Positions 24,776 through 33,620 of a DNA stretch of 38,674 nt are shown here, in pieces (within the stretch, counting starts at the first letter, position 1; each line of letters starts with the position of its first letter). Location: assembly GCF_900110485.1 (NCBI RefSeq), contig NZ_FODY01000033.1, forward strand, positions 1-38,674, written 5' to 3'. The notes below the pieces were generated by a model. The model was not told where the DNA came from and searched no databases. It was given only the letters and a program-made list of their open reading frames with translations. This DNA is from Propionispora vibrioides. GTDB lineage: Bacteria > Bacillota > Negativicutes > Propionisporales > Propionisporaceae. A program made the position numbers and the translations under genes.

Positions 24776-24784
24776 TAACTATAT

Positions 24785-25050
24785 GGAAAATGTAGCGATT
24801 GGGAAAAGTAAGCGTGTTTCGGACCTGCAGAGAGGCACTGTCACCGGCTGCGAACAGTGCCAGGAAAGATCCGCTGAAGTGCCCCCATGAACAGGATGGC
24901 TGAAAAAAGCGGCCCGGTTTACTGCCCGGCTCTTTTAGTAGGTGGTCCCGGCGGCAGCCGTTATCATGTTTGAGTGGGATATGGTTTGTTTACATATCTA
25001 AACAGAGTGGAACCACGGCCACCGTCTCTGTCAAGAGACGGTGGCTTTTT
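24785..25050 (+). promoter_or_regulatory. T-box leader of cysE-cysS (probably Cys-specific)
   Basis: The T-box sequence AGAGTGGAACCACGG (25004-25018) is followed by a perfect 12-bp terminator (25018-25029 with 25034-25045, loop 25030-25033, T run to 25050). Stem I features lie upstream: AGTA at 24807-24810, a distal hairpin ~24836-24862 and a candidate specifier TGC (Cys) at 24880-24882. Uncharged tRNA-Cys would bind the specifier and T-box, forming the antiterminator. The cysteine genes downstream agree. Specifier register is inferred. Confidence 0.85.
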
Positions 25051-25075
25051 ATTATTTTGGACAGGAGGGAGACTT

Positions 25076-25756
25076 ATGTTTAAACGGATACAGAGAGACA
25101 TCGACGCGGTATTTGAACGCGATCCTGCTGCTAAAAATGTGCTGGAAGTACTTTTATGCTATCCCGGACTACATGCTATCTGGCTGCACCGTATCAGTCA
25201 TTATTTATTTAAAAAGGGTCTGGTGTTGTTGCCGCGTCTGATTTCCAATTTCGCAAGGTTTTTAACCGGCATAGAAATTCATCCCGGTGCCACAATAGGA
25301 GAAGGACTGTTCATTGACCACGGCACAGGAGTTGTCATCGGCGAAACGGCTGAATTGGGAGATAATGTCACCCTGTATCAGGGCGTGACGCTCGGCGGCA
25401 CCGGCAAGGAAAAAGGCAAACGCCATCCGACAGTGGGCAATAATGTCGTTGTTGCTACCGGCGCCAAAGTGCTGGGATCTTTTAAGGTAGGCGACAATTC
25501 CAAGATTGGTGCCGGCTCGGTGGTGCTGCGGGAAGTGCCGCCTAACTCTACGGTTGTCGGGATTCCGGGAAAGATTGTGTGGCATGAAGGCAAGAAGATT
25601 GATGATGCCAGACCGGATGTCGATCTGGAACATAACAACCTGCCCGATCCGGAAGCGGAAATGATATTCTGTCTACAGCGCGGCATGATGCGGCTGGAAG
25701 AGCGGATTTGTCAGTTAGAAGAGGAGCTGAAACAATATGAGTCTAAGAGTGTATAA
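25076..25756 (+). CDS. cysE: serine O-acetyltransferase (CysE)
   Basis: 226 residues. It makes O-acetylserine from serine and acetyl-CoA, the first step of cysteine synthesis. An N-terminal helical domain precedes a left-handed beta-helix with hexapeptide repeats. The catalytic region has [18 protein letters not shown] near 64-81 and GVTLGG near 105, with the Lys/Arg-rich [11 protein letters not shown] segment after it. I start it at ATG 25076 after AGGAGGG. The in-frame extension to 24974 encodes T-box sequence and is not real. Its end overlaps cysS by 20 bases. Controlled by the T-box leader. Confidence 0.93.
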   Translation: MFKRIQRDIDAVFERDPAAKNVLEVLLCYPGLHAIWLHRISHYLFKKGLVLLPRLISNFARFLTGIEIHPGATIGEGLFIDHGTGVVIGETAELGDNVTLYQGVTLGGTGKEKGKRHPTVGNNVVVATGAKVLGSFKVGDNSKIGAGSVVLREVPPNSTVVGIPGKIVWHEGKKIDDARPDVDLEHNNLPDPEAEMIFCLQRGMMRLEERICQLEEELKQYESKSV

Positions 25757-27182
25757 TACATTAACCAAACAAAAAGAAGAATTTGTACCCATGACAGCGG
25801 GACAGGTAAAAACCTATGTGTGCGGTGTAACCCCCTATAACCATCCGCATATCGGCAATGCCCGCCCGTTTGTTACCTGGGATGTCATTAAACGGTATTT
25901 GGAGTATATCGGCTATAAGGTATACCATGTGCAGAATTTTACCGATGTGGATGACAAAATCATTAAAACCGCCAATGCCGAAGGCGTGACCTGGGATGTG
26001 ATTGCCAATCGCTATATCGCAGCCTACTTTGAAGTGATGGATCAGCTGAATGTACGGCGGGCCGATTTGTACCCGCGGGTTTCCGGCCATATGGCGGACA
26101 TTATCCGGATGGTGAAAACACTGGTTGATAAGGGCTTTGCCTATGAGAAGGACGGCGATGTCTACTATGCCGTGACCCGTTTTGAAGAGTACGGCAAGCT
26201 GAGCGGCCGCAGCCTGGACGATATGAAAGCCGGCGCCCGGGTCGATGTGGATGACCGGAAGGGCCATCCTATGGATTTTGCGCTGTGGAAAAGCGCCAAA
26301 CCGGGTGAACCGGCCTGGGAAAGTCCCTGGGGACCGGGGCGGCCGGGCTGGCATATCGAGTGTTCGGCCATGTCGCTTAAATATTTGGGCGAAACCTTTG
26401 ATTTTCATGGTGGCGGCAGCGATCTGGTATTTCCCCATCACGAAAATGAGATTGCCCAGTCGGAAGCCTGTACCGGCGTGGAGCCATTTGTCCGGTATTG
26501 GCTCCATAACGGTTTTATTACTGTGAATGAAGAAAAAATGAGTAAATCGCTGGGGAATTTTTTCCTGGTTAAAGACATTTTGGAGCATTATTCACCACAG
26601 GTGTTACGGTTCTTCATTTTATCCACCCATTATCGCAGTCCCCTGGATTTCAGTGATGAAAGACTGGATGAAGCGCAGCGCAGTCTGGAACGGTTGACCA
26701 CAGCTATGCACAGCCTTAAGCAACTGGCAACGGTGCAACCTGCGGACAGTTCTGACGGATCAACGGCTGACCAGGAAGTGATCGTCCGGCAGGCCAAGGA
26801 AGAATTTCTGGCGGCGATGAATGATGATTTTAATACATCCCTGGCCATCAGCGTGTTGTTTGGTCTGGCTAAAGAAATCAATATATACTGCAGTGCCGTG
26901 ACTGGCGGTAAAGCACCGTATAGTGCGGCCGGCGCCGCCGTATTGCAGTCGGCTTACCAGGAGTTGGCCGATATTTTGGGAATTAATCTGGAACAGGAGC
27001 CGGCGGGAGCGGACGCTCAGGACGGTTTGCTGGAGGGTGTGATGGATATCGTGATTGACATTCGTCAACAGGCCCGCCAGAACAAAGACTGGGCCACAGC
27101 CGATCAAATCCGCAACCGGCTGCAGGAAATCGGCATTGTGCTGGAGGATTCACCGCAAGGGATCAGGTGGAAGAAAAAATGA
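25737..27182 (+). CDS. cysS: cysteinyl-tRNA synthetase
   Basis: 481 residues. It charges tRNA-Cys. The zinc/HIGH region reads [17 protein letters not shown] near residue 29; the KMSKS motif is KMSKSLGN near 266-273. Other zinc ligands are in the HIECSAMS and [14 protein letters not shown] segments. The C-terminal DALR-type anticodon-binding domain follows. It begins inside cysE in a different frame and is followed by mrnC, which overlaps its end. Its dependence on the Cys T-box upstream of cysE is an inference from co-transcription. Confidence 0.96.
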   Translation: MSLRVYNTLTKQKEEFVPMTAGQVKTYVCGVTPYNHPHIGNARPFVTWDVIKRYLEYIGYKVYHVQNFTDVDDKIIKTANAEGVTWDVIANRYIAAYFEVMDQLNVRRADLYPRVSGHMADIIRMVKTLVDKGFAYEKDGDVYYAVTRFEEYGKLSGRSLDDMKAGARVDVDDRKGHPMDFALWKSAKPGEPAWESPWGPGRPGWHIECSAMSLKYLGETFDFHGGGSDLVFPHHENEIAQSEACTGVEPFVRYWLHNGFITVNEEKMSKSLGNFFLVKDILEHYSPQVLRFFILSTHYRSPLDFSDERLDEAQRSLERLTTAMHSLKQLATVQPADSSDGSTADQEVIVRQAKEEFLAAMNDDFNTSLAISVLFGLAKEINIYCSAVTGGKAPYSAAGAAVLQSAYQELADILGINLEQEPAGADAQDGLLEGVMDIVIDIRQQARQNKDWATADQIRNRLQEIGIVLEDSPQGIRWKKK

Positions 27183-27676
27183 GGTTTGACCACTATCAGT
27201 ATTTAATGGCCAATATGTTCAAACAGCAGTCTGAAGAAACGAGCGCTTTCCCGGTCAATTATACCGACATTCCGGTTCATCGCCTGCCACCGTTGGTGCT
27301 GGCCTATGTAGGGGATGCTTACTTTACCCTGTATGTGCGGACACGGTTGTTGTCTTATGAGCAGAATAAAGTGCGAGTACTGCATGACTGTGATGCCAAA
27401 ATGGTGTCGGCGGTTATGCAGGCCCGCGCCTATAAAGCGCTGGAGGCCACTTTGTCTGAGGAGGAAATCGCTGTGGTCAAGCGGGGCCGCAACGCCAAGT
27501 CCAGCGTTCCCAAAAGCGCGACGGTTGCCGAATACCGCTACAGTACCGGCTTTGAGGCTTTGCTGGGATATCTGTATTTAAAGGAAGATTACCGTCGTTT
27601 GGTGGAACTTGTCAGTCAGGCTTTTGACGTTATTTCCCGGGAAATGACAAAAACAGGGGCTGCCTCGCCGCAATAG
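27179..27676 (+). CDS. mrnC: Mini-ribonuclease III (MrnC)
   Basis: About 165 residues. It is an RNase III catalytic domain without the dsRNA-binding domain and matures 23S rRNA ends. Acidic catalytic residues are in LPPLVLAYVGDAYFTLYVR (residues ~33-50) and in YSTGFEALLGYLYL near 122, matching the family signature. I favour ATG 27179, nine bases after AGGTGG, overlapping the cysS stop; a GTG at 27167 is in frame. The cysS-mrnC order is the standard Firmicutes one. Confidence 0.9.
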   Translation: MRFDHYQYLMANMFKQQSEETSAFPVNYTDIPVHRLPPLVLAYVGDAYFTLYVRTRLLSYEQNKVRVLHDCDAKMVSAVMQARAYKALEATLSEEEIAVVKRGRNAKSSVPKSATVAEYRYSTGFEALLGYLYLKEDYRRLVELVSQAFDVISREMTKTGAASPQ

Positions 27677-27870
27677 ACGGTGCATAGGTGCCTGTAACGG
27701 AGAATAAGCAGAATGCTGTTAAAATAATACAGACAGAGCAGGGTTTATGGTGTAAAATTTAGGTAAGAGCTGCCGGCAGATTGTTGTGTACCCTTTGCCG
27801 GGCAGCGCTGCCCTAACTTGGTGGACAGCCCTGCCGTTGCCGGTGCCGGTGGTTTGCCGGTATCCTACGG

Positions 27871-27894
27871 GACTTGGTTTGGGCCAAGTCTTTT
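27871..27894 (+). terminator. terminator-like hairpin before thyA
   Basis: Perfect 7-bp stem (27871-27877 with 27884-27890) with four T, inside the 261-base gap between mrnC and thyA. The rest of the gap is GC-rich and contains no gene. Confidence 0.6.
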
Positions 27895-27937
27895 CCTATC
27901 CTAATAAATGAGGTGAATCATTCTGAGTAAAGCAGAC

Positions 27938-28753
27938 ATGACATTCATTGCTATGTGTAAAGATATTCTGGCCCATGGTTTTTCCTCTGAAGGGGAAGCG
28001 GTACGGGCCAGATGGGCGGACGGTGCTCTGGCCCACACGATTAAGAAATTTGCGGTGGTCAACCGCTACGATCTGGCGGAGGAATTTCCGATCCTTACGC
28101 TCAGGCCAACCAATTTAAAGGCTGCCATTGATGAGATGCTGTGGATCTGGCAGAAAAAATCCAATAACATCAAAGAACTGAACAGCCGCATTTGGGATAG
28201 CTGGGCTGATGAAAGCGGCTCGATTGGCAAGGCCTATGGTTATCAACTGGCGATTAAGCATCAATATCGCGAAGGCGAGTTTGACCAGGTGGACCGGCTT
28301 TTGCTGGATTTAAAAGAAAATCCTTACAGTCGGCGCATCATTGTCAACATGTATAACCATGCCGATTTGCACGCTATGAATTTGTATCCCTGTGCCTATA
28401 GCATGACCTTCAATGTGACCGGTAACCGGCTCAATGCGATTTTGAATCAGCGCTCCCAGGATATTCTGGTGGCCAATAACTGGAATGTAGCCCAGTATGC
28501 TGTGCTGGTGCATATGCTGGCCCAGGTGAGCGATCTGGAAGCGGGTGAACTGGTGCATGTCATCGCCGATGCCCATATCTATGACCGGCATATTCCTCTG
28601 GTGGAGGAGCTGATCAACCGTCCTGCTTATCCGGCACCTAAGCTGCTAATTAACCGGCAGGTGAAGAGCTTTTATGATTTTACCGTAGCTGACTTTGTGT
28701 TGGAGGGCTATCAAAGTGGTCCGCAAATCAAAAATATCCCTGTCGCTATTTAA
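27938..28753 (+). CDS. thyA: thymidylate synthase (ThyA)
   Basis: 271 residues from the ATG. It methylates dUMP to dTMP using methylene-tetrahydrofolate. The catalytic Cys is in LYPCAYSMTF near residue 152; the RSRR-like arginines are in SRRII. It is closer in style to the phage phi3T/Bacillus ThyA group than to E. coli. Alignment by eye with that group suggests the real start may be CTG at 27923, six bases after GAGGTGA, giving five more residues; the ATG at 27938 has no good site. dfrA follows after 12 bases, so the folate cofactor made by ThyA is regenerated next door. Confidence 0.92.
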   Translation: MTFIAMCKDILAHGFSSEGEAVRARWADGALAHTIKKFAVVNRYDLAEEFPILTLRPTNLKAAIDEMLWIWQKKSNNIKELNSRIWDSWADESGSIGKAYGYQLAIKHQYREGEFDQVDRLLLDLKENPYSRRIIVNMYNHADLHAMNLYPCAYSMTFNVTGNRLNAILNQRSQDILVANNWNVAQYAVLVHMLAQVSDLEAGELVHVIADAHIYDRHIPLVEELINRPAYPAPKLLINRQVKSFYDFTVADFVLEGYQSGPQIKNIPVAI

Positions 28754-28765
28754 AAGGAGACTTGT

Positions 28766-29272
28766 ATGAAAGCCATTGTTGCAGTTGATGCCAACTGGGG
28801 AATTGGTTGCGGCGGAAGATTGCTGCAACATATCCCGGAGGATATGAAGTTTTTTAAACAGACGACCTTGCATAAGGTTGTGATTATGGGCAGGGAGACC
28901 TTTGAATCGCTGCCGGGCCAGGAGCCTTTAAAGGACCGGGTTAATATTGTACTGAGCAGGAAGGCGGATTTTATCCATGAAAAAGTAACCATCTGCCGTT
29001 CGTTGCCGGAATTGTTTCGGGCCATAGCGCAATATGATACGGATGATGTTTTTGTAATCGGTGGGGAATCGGTATATACCCAATTGCTGCCATACTGTTC
29101 GGCGGCCCTTGTCACCAAGATAGAAAAACTTTACGTGGCGGACAAGTTCTTTGTCGATTTGGATGAAGAAAAGAACTGGCGTCTGGTCGCTGCCGGTGAA
29201 CCCAAAAGCTATCAGGACATTCGTTTTAGTTTCTGCACCTATGTGCAAGACGAGACTGCTGCCGGGGTGTAG
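28766..29272 (+). CDS. dfrA: dihydrofolate reductase
   Basis: 168 residues. It reduces dihydrofolate with NADPH and restores the tetrahydrofolate used by ThyA. Signatures: VDANWGIGCGGRLLQHIPEDM near the start with the acidic substrate-binding residue after Ile-Pro, VVIMGRETFESLP near 38, and FVIGGESVYTQLLP near 95. AAAAGGAG precedes ATG 28766. Length is normal. It ends the thyA-dfrA pair; a hairpin of low quality follows. Confidence 0.94.
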   Translation: MKAIVAVDANWGIGCGGRLLQHIPEDMKFFKQTTLHKVVIMGRETFESLPGQEPLKDRVNIVLSRKADFIHEKVTICRSLPELFRAIAQYDTDDVFVIGGESVYTQLLPYCSAALVTKIEKLYVADKFFVDLDEEKNWRLVAAGEPKSYQDIRFSFCTYVQDETAAGV

Positions 29273-29307
29273 CTGACAACGCCGCAGGATGGGACGATAA
29301 CGGAACA

Positions 29308-29348
29308 TAAAGGCTGACCTGACGGGAACCCGGGTTGGCCTTTATCCA
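29308..29348 (+). terminator. possible terminator after dfrA
   Basis: Stem ATAAAGGC/GCCTTTAT (about 29308-29315 with 29338-29345) with further imperfect pairing inside. The T tail is weak, so it may be only a hairpin. Confidence 0.45.
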
Positions 29349-29420
29349 TGTAGTGGTCCGCCAACTTTAGGGACAAATTAAATTTGCGGGGCTTTTTTTG
29401 CAAGGCCTTTTGTCTTCAAA

Positions 29421-29470
29421 GGCGGACATAGTTGTACATAACGGATATATATAAGGCGACGACAAAGGAA
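29421..29470. repeat. dispersed repeat core, copy C
   Basis: GGCGGA start and a GACGACAA block match the copies at 2935, 4268 and 24673. It lies in the ~280-base gap before rlmB, where nothing else was recognised apart from the preceding hairpin. Confidence 0.5.
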
Positions 29471-29555
29471 AAAAAGACTGCGAGATGATCCATGTATTTA
29501 GGTGACGTAAGGTACTGGATACATAGTAGATTAGGAAAAGGAGAAAATAAAGGAT

Positions 29556-30338
29556 ATGGGAAATGGGAAGGAGCGCGATACCACCATGCCGGTAACAGAA
29601 GATTTTGTGGCGGGAAGAAACAGCGTGATGGAAGTGTTGAAAGGCGGCCGGTCGGTTAATAAAATACTGGTAGCCAAAGGAGAACGGCATGGGACGGTAC
29701 GGGAGATTATCGGACTGGCTCGCAGCAAAGGCCTGGTTATTCAGGAAGTGGAGATGAGCAAGCTAGATCAGGTGGCGGCCGGGATCCGTCATCAGGGGGT
29801 TGTGGCACTGGTGCCGCCAGTCGCTTATGTGGAACTGGAAGATATCCTGCATAAAGCCTCTGTCCAGGGCGAGGCTCCCTGCCTTGTTGTACTGGATGAG
29901 CTGGAAGATCCGCACAATCTCGGCGCTATTTTAAGGACGGCTGATGCCGCTGGCGTGCATGGGGTGCTTATCCCTAAACGGCGGAGTTGTCCACTATCGG
30001 GAACGGTGGCCAAGACATCGGCCGGTGCAGTGGAATATGTGCCAGTTGCCCGGATCGGCAATGTGGTGCAAACGCTGGAGAACCTTAAAAAGCAAGGCTT
30101 CTGGATTGTCGGCGCCGATATGGACGGCGAAAAGGCTTATTATCAGGCCGATTTGACCGGCCCGCTGGTTGTGGTAATCGGCAGCGAGGGGAAAGGTCTG
30201 GGCCGGTTGGTGAAGGAGGCCTGTGATTTCTTGGTGCGCATTCCGATGAAGGGGCAGATCAATTCGCTAAACGCTTCGGTTGCCTGTTCCCTGCTTTTAT
30301 ACGAAGTTCTTAAACAACGGGAGATGAAAGAGATTTGA
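29556..30338 (+). CDS. rlmB: 23S rRNA 2'-O-methyltransferase (RlmB/TrmH family)
   Basis: 260 residues as called. It belongs to the SpoU/SPOUT family and probably methylates the 23S rRNA 2'-O position known as Gm2251 in E. coli. The N-terminal RNA-binding part begins near VAGRNSVMEVLKGG. SPOUT motifs: LDELEDPHNLGAILRTADA near 110, VVIGSEGKGLG near 205, and IPMKGQINSLNASVA near 228. The family length is near 250, which would fit an alternative ATG at 29586 (GGAAGGAG 12 bases away). The next gene begins inside its last codons. Confidence 0.92.
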   Translation: MGNGKERDTTMPVTEDFVAGRNSVMEVLKGGRSVNKILVAKGERHGTVREIIGLARSKGLVIQEVEMSKLDQVAAGIRHQGVVALVPPVAYVELEDILHKASVQGEAPCLVVLDELEDPHNLGAILRTADAAGVHGVLIPKRRSCPLSGTVAKTSAGAVEYVPVARIGNVVQTLENLKKQGFWIVGADMDGEKAYYQADLTGPLVVVIGSEGKGLGRLVKEACDFLVRIPMKGQINSLNASVACSLLLYEVLKQREMKEI

Positions 30339-31687
30339 AAAACTGGCAGTCCACGATAGCTTTCTTGTTGATTATTTGCTTTGGTATCGTTTTTTTTGCC
30401 GGAGGAACTTCGCTGTTTTCCTCCCGAGTGTATGCCGGTGTAACGGTGGACGGGGTATCGCTGGCGGGCTGCAGCCGGGAGGATGTGCAGCAACTCCTGG
30501 CCGTTTGGCGTCAGGAGTTGCTGCAAAAACGAATCAAGGTATATTATGGAGAGAATTCTTTTGATTTGGCGGCACAGCAGATTGATCTTGACTGGGATAT
30601 TGCTGCTGCTGCCAATGAGGCGTGGAATTATGGCCGAGACGGCGGGCTTTGGACCAGAATGAAAAAAATTTATCAGGCAAGAGAAGAGGGCTATCATGTT
30701 ACGCTGCGGGTACAGTATAATAAAGATAAGCTTGACCGTTATATAGCCGAGTGGCGGCAAGCGGTGGAACGGGAGCCGCGTAATGCGGCGATCAGTATGC
30801 AGAGCGGCACGGTGCTGCCGCAGGAGCAGGGAATGCGGTTAGCGGTAGAGACCGCAGGTCCTGCTGTGCTTAAGGCATTGTCCACTGTGGATGTGCCGGC
30901 GGTGATTTTGCCGGTTGTGACGGTGCCGCCGGAAGTTACCGTGCAGGATGTTGCCGCCAGGGGGATTGGCGATCTATGGGGCAGTTATACCACAGATTTT
31001 AATGAGGACGATATCAACCGGTCGGCGAACATTATTCTGGCCGCTAATAAAATAAACGGGAAGATTCTGGAGCCCGGTGCCGTTTTCTCTTTTAATGAAG
31101 TGGTTGGCCCCCGGGAAAAAGAGTATGGATTTAAAGAAGCGATGGAATTGATGGACGGTGAACTGGTGCCCGGAATTGGCGGGGGAATTTGCCAGGTTTC
31201 CTCTACGCTGTACAATGCGGTACTGCTTTCCAACCTGACGGTAGTGGAGCGGTACAATCACTCGAAGGCCTTGGGCTATGTGCCTTTGGGGCGGGATGCT
31301 ACGGTTGTATATGGCTTGCTTGATTTTAAATTTGCTAACAATACCGGCGCGCCGGTTTTGATTACGGCCGAAATTCAACGGGGCCGCTTGAGTATTGGCC
31401 TGTTTGGCCGGGGAAAAATGAAGGAAGCGGTCAAAATTATTTCGACTGACAAGAAAGCCATTTTACCGGCTGAGGTCAGGAAAGAAGACCAAACGCTCTA
31501 TTTGGGTGAAACGGAAGTGGAAAAACCGGGAAAGCCCGGTTATGAAATCACTACCCTGCGGATTGTGGAATCCGGGGGGCAGGAAATTAAACGGGAAGTC
31601 CTGGCAAAGGATAGATATTTGCCTGAAGATAAAATTATAAAAATGGGGACACGGATGCCGCCATTTGCAAGAGCCGGTGGCGAGTGA
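30335..31687 (+). CDS. VanW-family membrane protein with peptidoglycan-binding and G5 domains
   Basis: 450 residues. An N-terminal membrane segment (8-27) is followed by a putative peptidoglycan-binding region (~30-200), then the VanW domain (FNEDDINRSANIILAANKIN, GGGICQVSSTLYNAVL near 287-302, VERYNHSKALGYVP), and a C-terminal G5-like domain (~375-430). Role: cell-envelope function in Firmicutes; it does not by itself imply vancomycin resistance. Start is TTG 30335, overlapping the rlmB stop by four bases, so translation may be coupled. No van cluster is present. Confidence 0.88.
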   Translation: MKNWQSTIAFLLIICFGIVFFAGGTSLFSSRVYAGVTVDGVSLAGCSREDVQQLLAVWRQELLQKRIKVYYGENSFDLAAQQIDLDWDIAAAANEAWNYGRDGGLWTRMKKIYQAREEGYHVTLRVQYNKDKLDRYIAEWRQAVEREPRNAAISMQSGTVLPQEQGMRLAVETAGPAVLKALSTVDVPAVILPVVTVPPEVTVQDVAARGIGDLWGSYTTDFNEDDINRSANIILAANKINGKILEPGAVFSFNEVVGPREKEYGFKEAMELMDGELVPGIGGGICQVSSTLYNAVLLSNLTVVERYNHSKALGYVPLGRDATVVYGLLDFKFANNTGAPVLITAEIQRGRLSIGLFGRGKMKEAVKIISTDKKAILPAEVRKEDQTLYLGETEVEKPGKPGYEITTLRIVESGGQEIKREVLAKDRYLPEDKIIKMGTRMPPFARAGGE

Positions 31688-31731
31688 CCGGCTGGGGGAG
31701 CGCAACTACATAATGTTGTTTGGAGAAGTTT

Positions 31732-32277
31732 ATGAAACATATTCCTAAAGACAAATTACTGGTTGATGGGTATAATGTTATCAATGACTGGCAAGAGCTT
31801 GTGGCAATAAAGGACAATCTGGAATATGCGCGGGACAAACTAATAGAAATCTTGTCAGGCTATGGTGTTTTTAAAGATTGCAGGATTACGGTCGTTTTTG
31901 ACGCCCATGCGGTGGCGGACGGTGAAGGCTGTCAGCAGATAATCAACGATTTCGTCGATGTGGTGTTTACCAAAGAAGGCGAAACGGCGGACAGCTATAT
32001 CGAAAAAATGGCCTATTTCTTTATGCGCCAAACCGGTGGCGGGCGGGTTTATGTGGTGACTTCCGACTGGGCCGAACAAATGCAGATTCTGGGCTCGGGA
32101 GCGTATCGCATTTCGGCCCGGGAGCTAAGGAGCTATGTGCGGGCCGCAGAAAAAAGCATGAAGCAGGGGTTTTCGGAGCATGTCCTGAACTATCGCCGGC
32201 AGGAACTTTCTGACCGGCTGAATGGTGATGTGGCAAAAAGGCTGGATGAGTTGCGACGGGGTGGGAGAAAACGTTGA
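31732..32277 (+). CDS. yacP: YacP-like NYN-domain RNase
   Basis: 181 residues. NYN/PIN-like fold. The first acidic motif is LLVDGYNVINDW near residue 9-20; others are TVVFDAHAVADG near 50-60, KEGETADSYIEK near 82, and VVTSDWAEQ near 105. These Asp residues bind metal. Bacillus YacP (Rae1) cuts mRNA in the ribosome A site; here that is family inference. The ATG at 31732 lies six bases after GGAG; TTG at 31720 is in frame but lies in that site. The rlmB/yacP/sigH order is typical. Confidence 0.9.
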   Translation: MKHIPKDKLLVDGYNVINDWQELVAIKDNLEYARDKLIEILSGYGVFKDCRITVVFDAHAVADGEGCQQIINDFVDVVFTKEGETADSYIEKMAYFFMRQTGGGRVYVVTSDWAEQMQILGSGAYRISARELRSYVRAAEKSMKQGFSEHVLNYRRQELSDRLNGDVAKRLDELRRGGRKR

Positions 32278-32317
32278 GAATCCTGACTTCCCGGCGCTGG
32301 CGGCCGGCAGGTTAAGC

Positions 32318-32346
32318 TTGACTTAGGACAGGGTGTAGGGTATACT
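32318..32346 (+). promoter_or_regulatory. sigma-A promoter of sigH
   Basis: TTGACT (32318-32323), 17 bases, TATACT (32341-32346). It gives a leader of about 80 bases before sigH. Confidence 0.8.
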
Positions 32347-32433
32347 TTTATAAGTAAATAGAGTCGTTTTGTAGCACCAAATTAGTGAATAAATCGTTTT
32401 TTATAGATAAAAATGCAAAGTGGGGGCGATGTG

Positions 32434-33174
32434 ATGCGGGCTAGTACTCAATACGATTTATACAGTTGTTTTGAAAATATGACTGATGAAGAAATCGTAA
32501 TTGATGCCAAGGATAATGACAATGCAGTAGCTCTGGACTACTTGATTAATAAATACCGCAACTTCGTTCGCGCGAAGGCCAGGTCTTATTTTTTAATTGG
32601 TGCTGACAGAGAGGATATTATTCAGGAAGGCATGATCGGTCTCTATAAGGCGATTCGGGACTTTCGCAATGATAAGCTTTCCTCTTTCCGGGCGTTTGCC
32701 GAGTTGTGCGTAACGCGCCAGATTATTACTGCCATTAAAACTGCCACCAGGCAGAAGCATATTCCTTTGAATTCTTACGTTTCTCTGAACAAGCCGATTT
32801 ATGATGAAGACTCTGATCGGACGTTGCTGGATGTGCTGTCGGGTTCCAAGATATCCGATCCGGAGGAACTGGTAATCAGCCGGGAAGAATTCATTGACAT
32901 CGAAGAGAAGATGGGCGAAATTCTCAGCGATCTGGAATGGAAGGTCTTAATGTCCTACTTGGACGGCAAGTCGTACCAGGAAATCGCCGTGGAGTTGGAA
33001 CGCCACGTGAAATCGATCGACAATGCCCTGCAGCGAGTTAAGCGCAAGCTGGAACGTTATCTGGATCATCGCAGTGAAGAATGCGATGCCGGAGGCAACG
33101 CCTATAAGGCTTTAGCCGGTCTGGATAAGGATGCCGCCCTGTTCCGGGACTGTAGCGAAGAAATTGATGACTAG
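32434..33174 (+). CDS. sigH: sigma-H, RNA polymerase sigma factor for early sporulation
   Basis: About 246 residues. Region 2 (YLINKYRNFVRAKARSYFLI, ADREDIIQEGMIGLYKAIRD) and region 4 (MSYLDGKSYQEIAVELERHV, KSIDNALQRVKRKL) are nearly the same as the Bacillus protein. Sigma-H drives spo0A, spoIIA and stationary-phase genes. A C-terminal extension of about 30 residues beyond the Bacillus end (SEECDAGGNAYKALAG...) has no recognised function. The ATG at 32434 has GTGGGGG upstream; an earlier in-frame ATG at 32413 is possible but includes that site. Together with spoIIP it supports sporulation. Confidence 0.93.
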   Translation: MRASTQYDLYSCFENMTDEEIVIDAKDNDNAVALDYLINKYRNFVRAKARSYFLIGADREDIIQEGMIGLYKAIRDFRNDKLSSFRAFAELCVTRQIITAIKTATRQKHIPLNSYVSLNKPIYDEDSDRTLLDVLSGSKISDPEELVISREEFIDIEEKMGEILSDLEWKVLMSYLDGKSYQEIAVELERHVKSIDNALQRVKRKLERYLDHRSEECDAGGNAYKALAGLDKDAALFRDCSEEIDD

Positions 33175-33185
33175 CAGAAATATTG

Positions 33186-33214
33186 AGGCACCCTTCTATG
33201 GAGGGTGCCTTTTT
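33186..33214 (+). terminator. terminator after sigH
   Basis: Perfect 9-bp stem (33186-33194 with 33202-33210) and five T. Confidence 0.9.
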
Positions 33215-33456
33215 GTATCTCTTAAGCAAGCCGGTATACCGCTTGCTTCTGTCGGCAAAACAGCAGGGACGCTTTTTCGAGCGGCTTCTTGTGATATATT
33301 ATGACGATAACGGGAATAGATCGCTGTTTTATGGCAGAATATGATTAATTTTTACCCCGGGAAAAGGGATTTCTGATAGCCCGACGAATATAAAAAGCGG
33401 ACATATCGCCATACTATACCATGACGGCGCGACCGGTTCTGTTCAAACATAAAAGC
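33215..33456. other. non-coding gap upstream of pfp
   Basis: No gene on either strand. It includes a 25-base near-perfect palindrome at 33224-33248 with a single unpaired base. Nothing else was recognised before the promoter. Confidence 0.5.
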
Positions 33457-33485
33457 TTGTTAACAGTGTAATGGCGCGGTATAAT
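33457..33485 (+). promoter_or_regulatory. sigma-A promoter of pfp
   Basis: TTGTTA (33457-33462), 17 bases, TATAAT (33480-33485), 135 bases before the start codon. Confidence 0.75.
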
Positions 33486-33620
33486 AGACGTTGTGCATAG
33501 ATGATCTGATACATAATACAAGCGGTTCTATACCTGTATGAAGGTTGCTTTTGACTTTGAAGGATCATTTTGTTAACAATGGCGATTATTTGCCAAACAG
33601 CAATATAAGGAGGAAAATGT

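Noticed and set aside
25761-26588. Minus-strand frame of 275 codons
   Set aside because: Antisense to cysS, which has complete synthetase motifs; the minus frame has no family features.
30335-31687. VanW as a sign of vancomycin resistance
   Set aside because: VanW-domain proteins are common in Firmicutes without resistance; no vanH, vanA/B, vanX or sensor genes are nearby.
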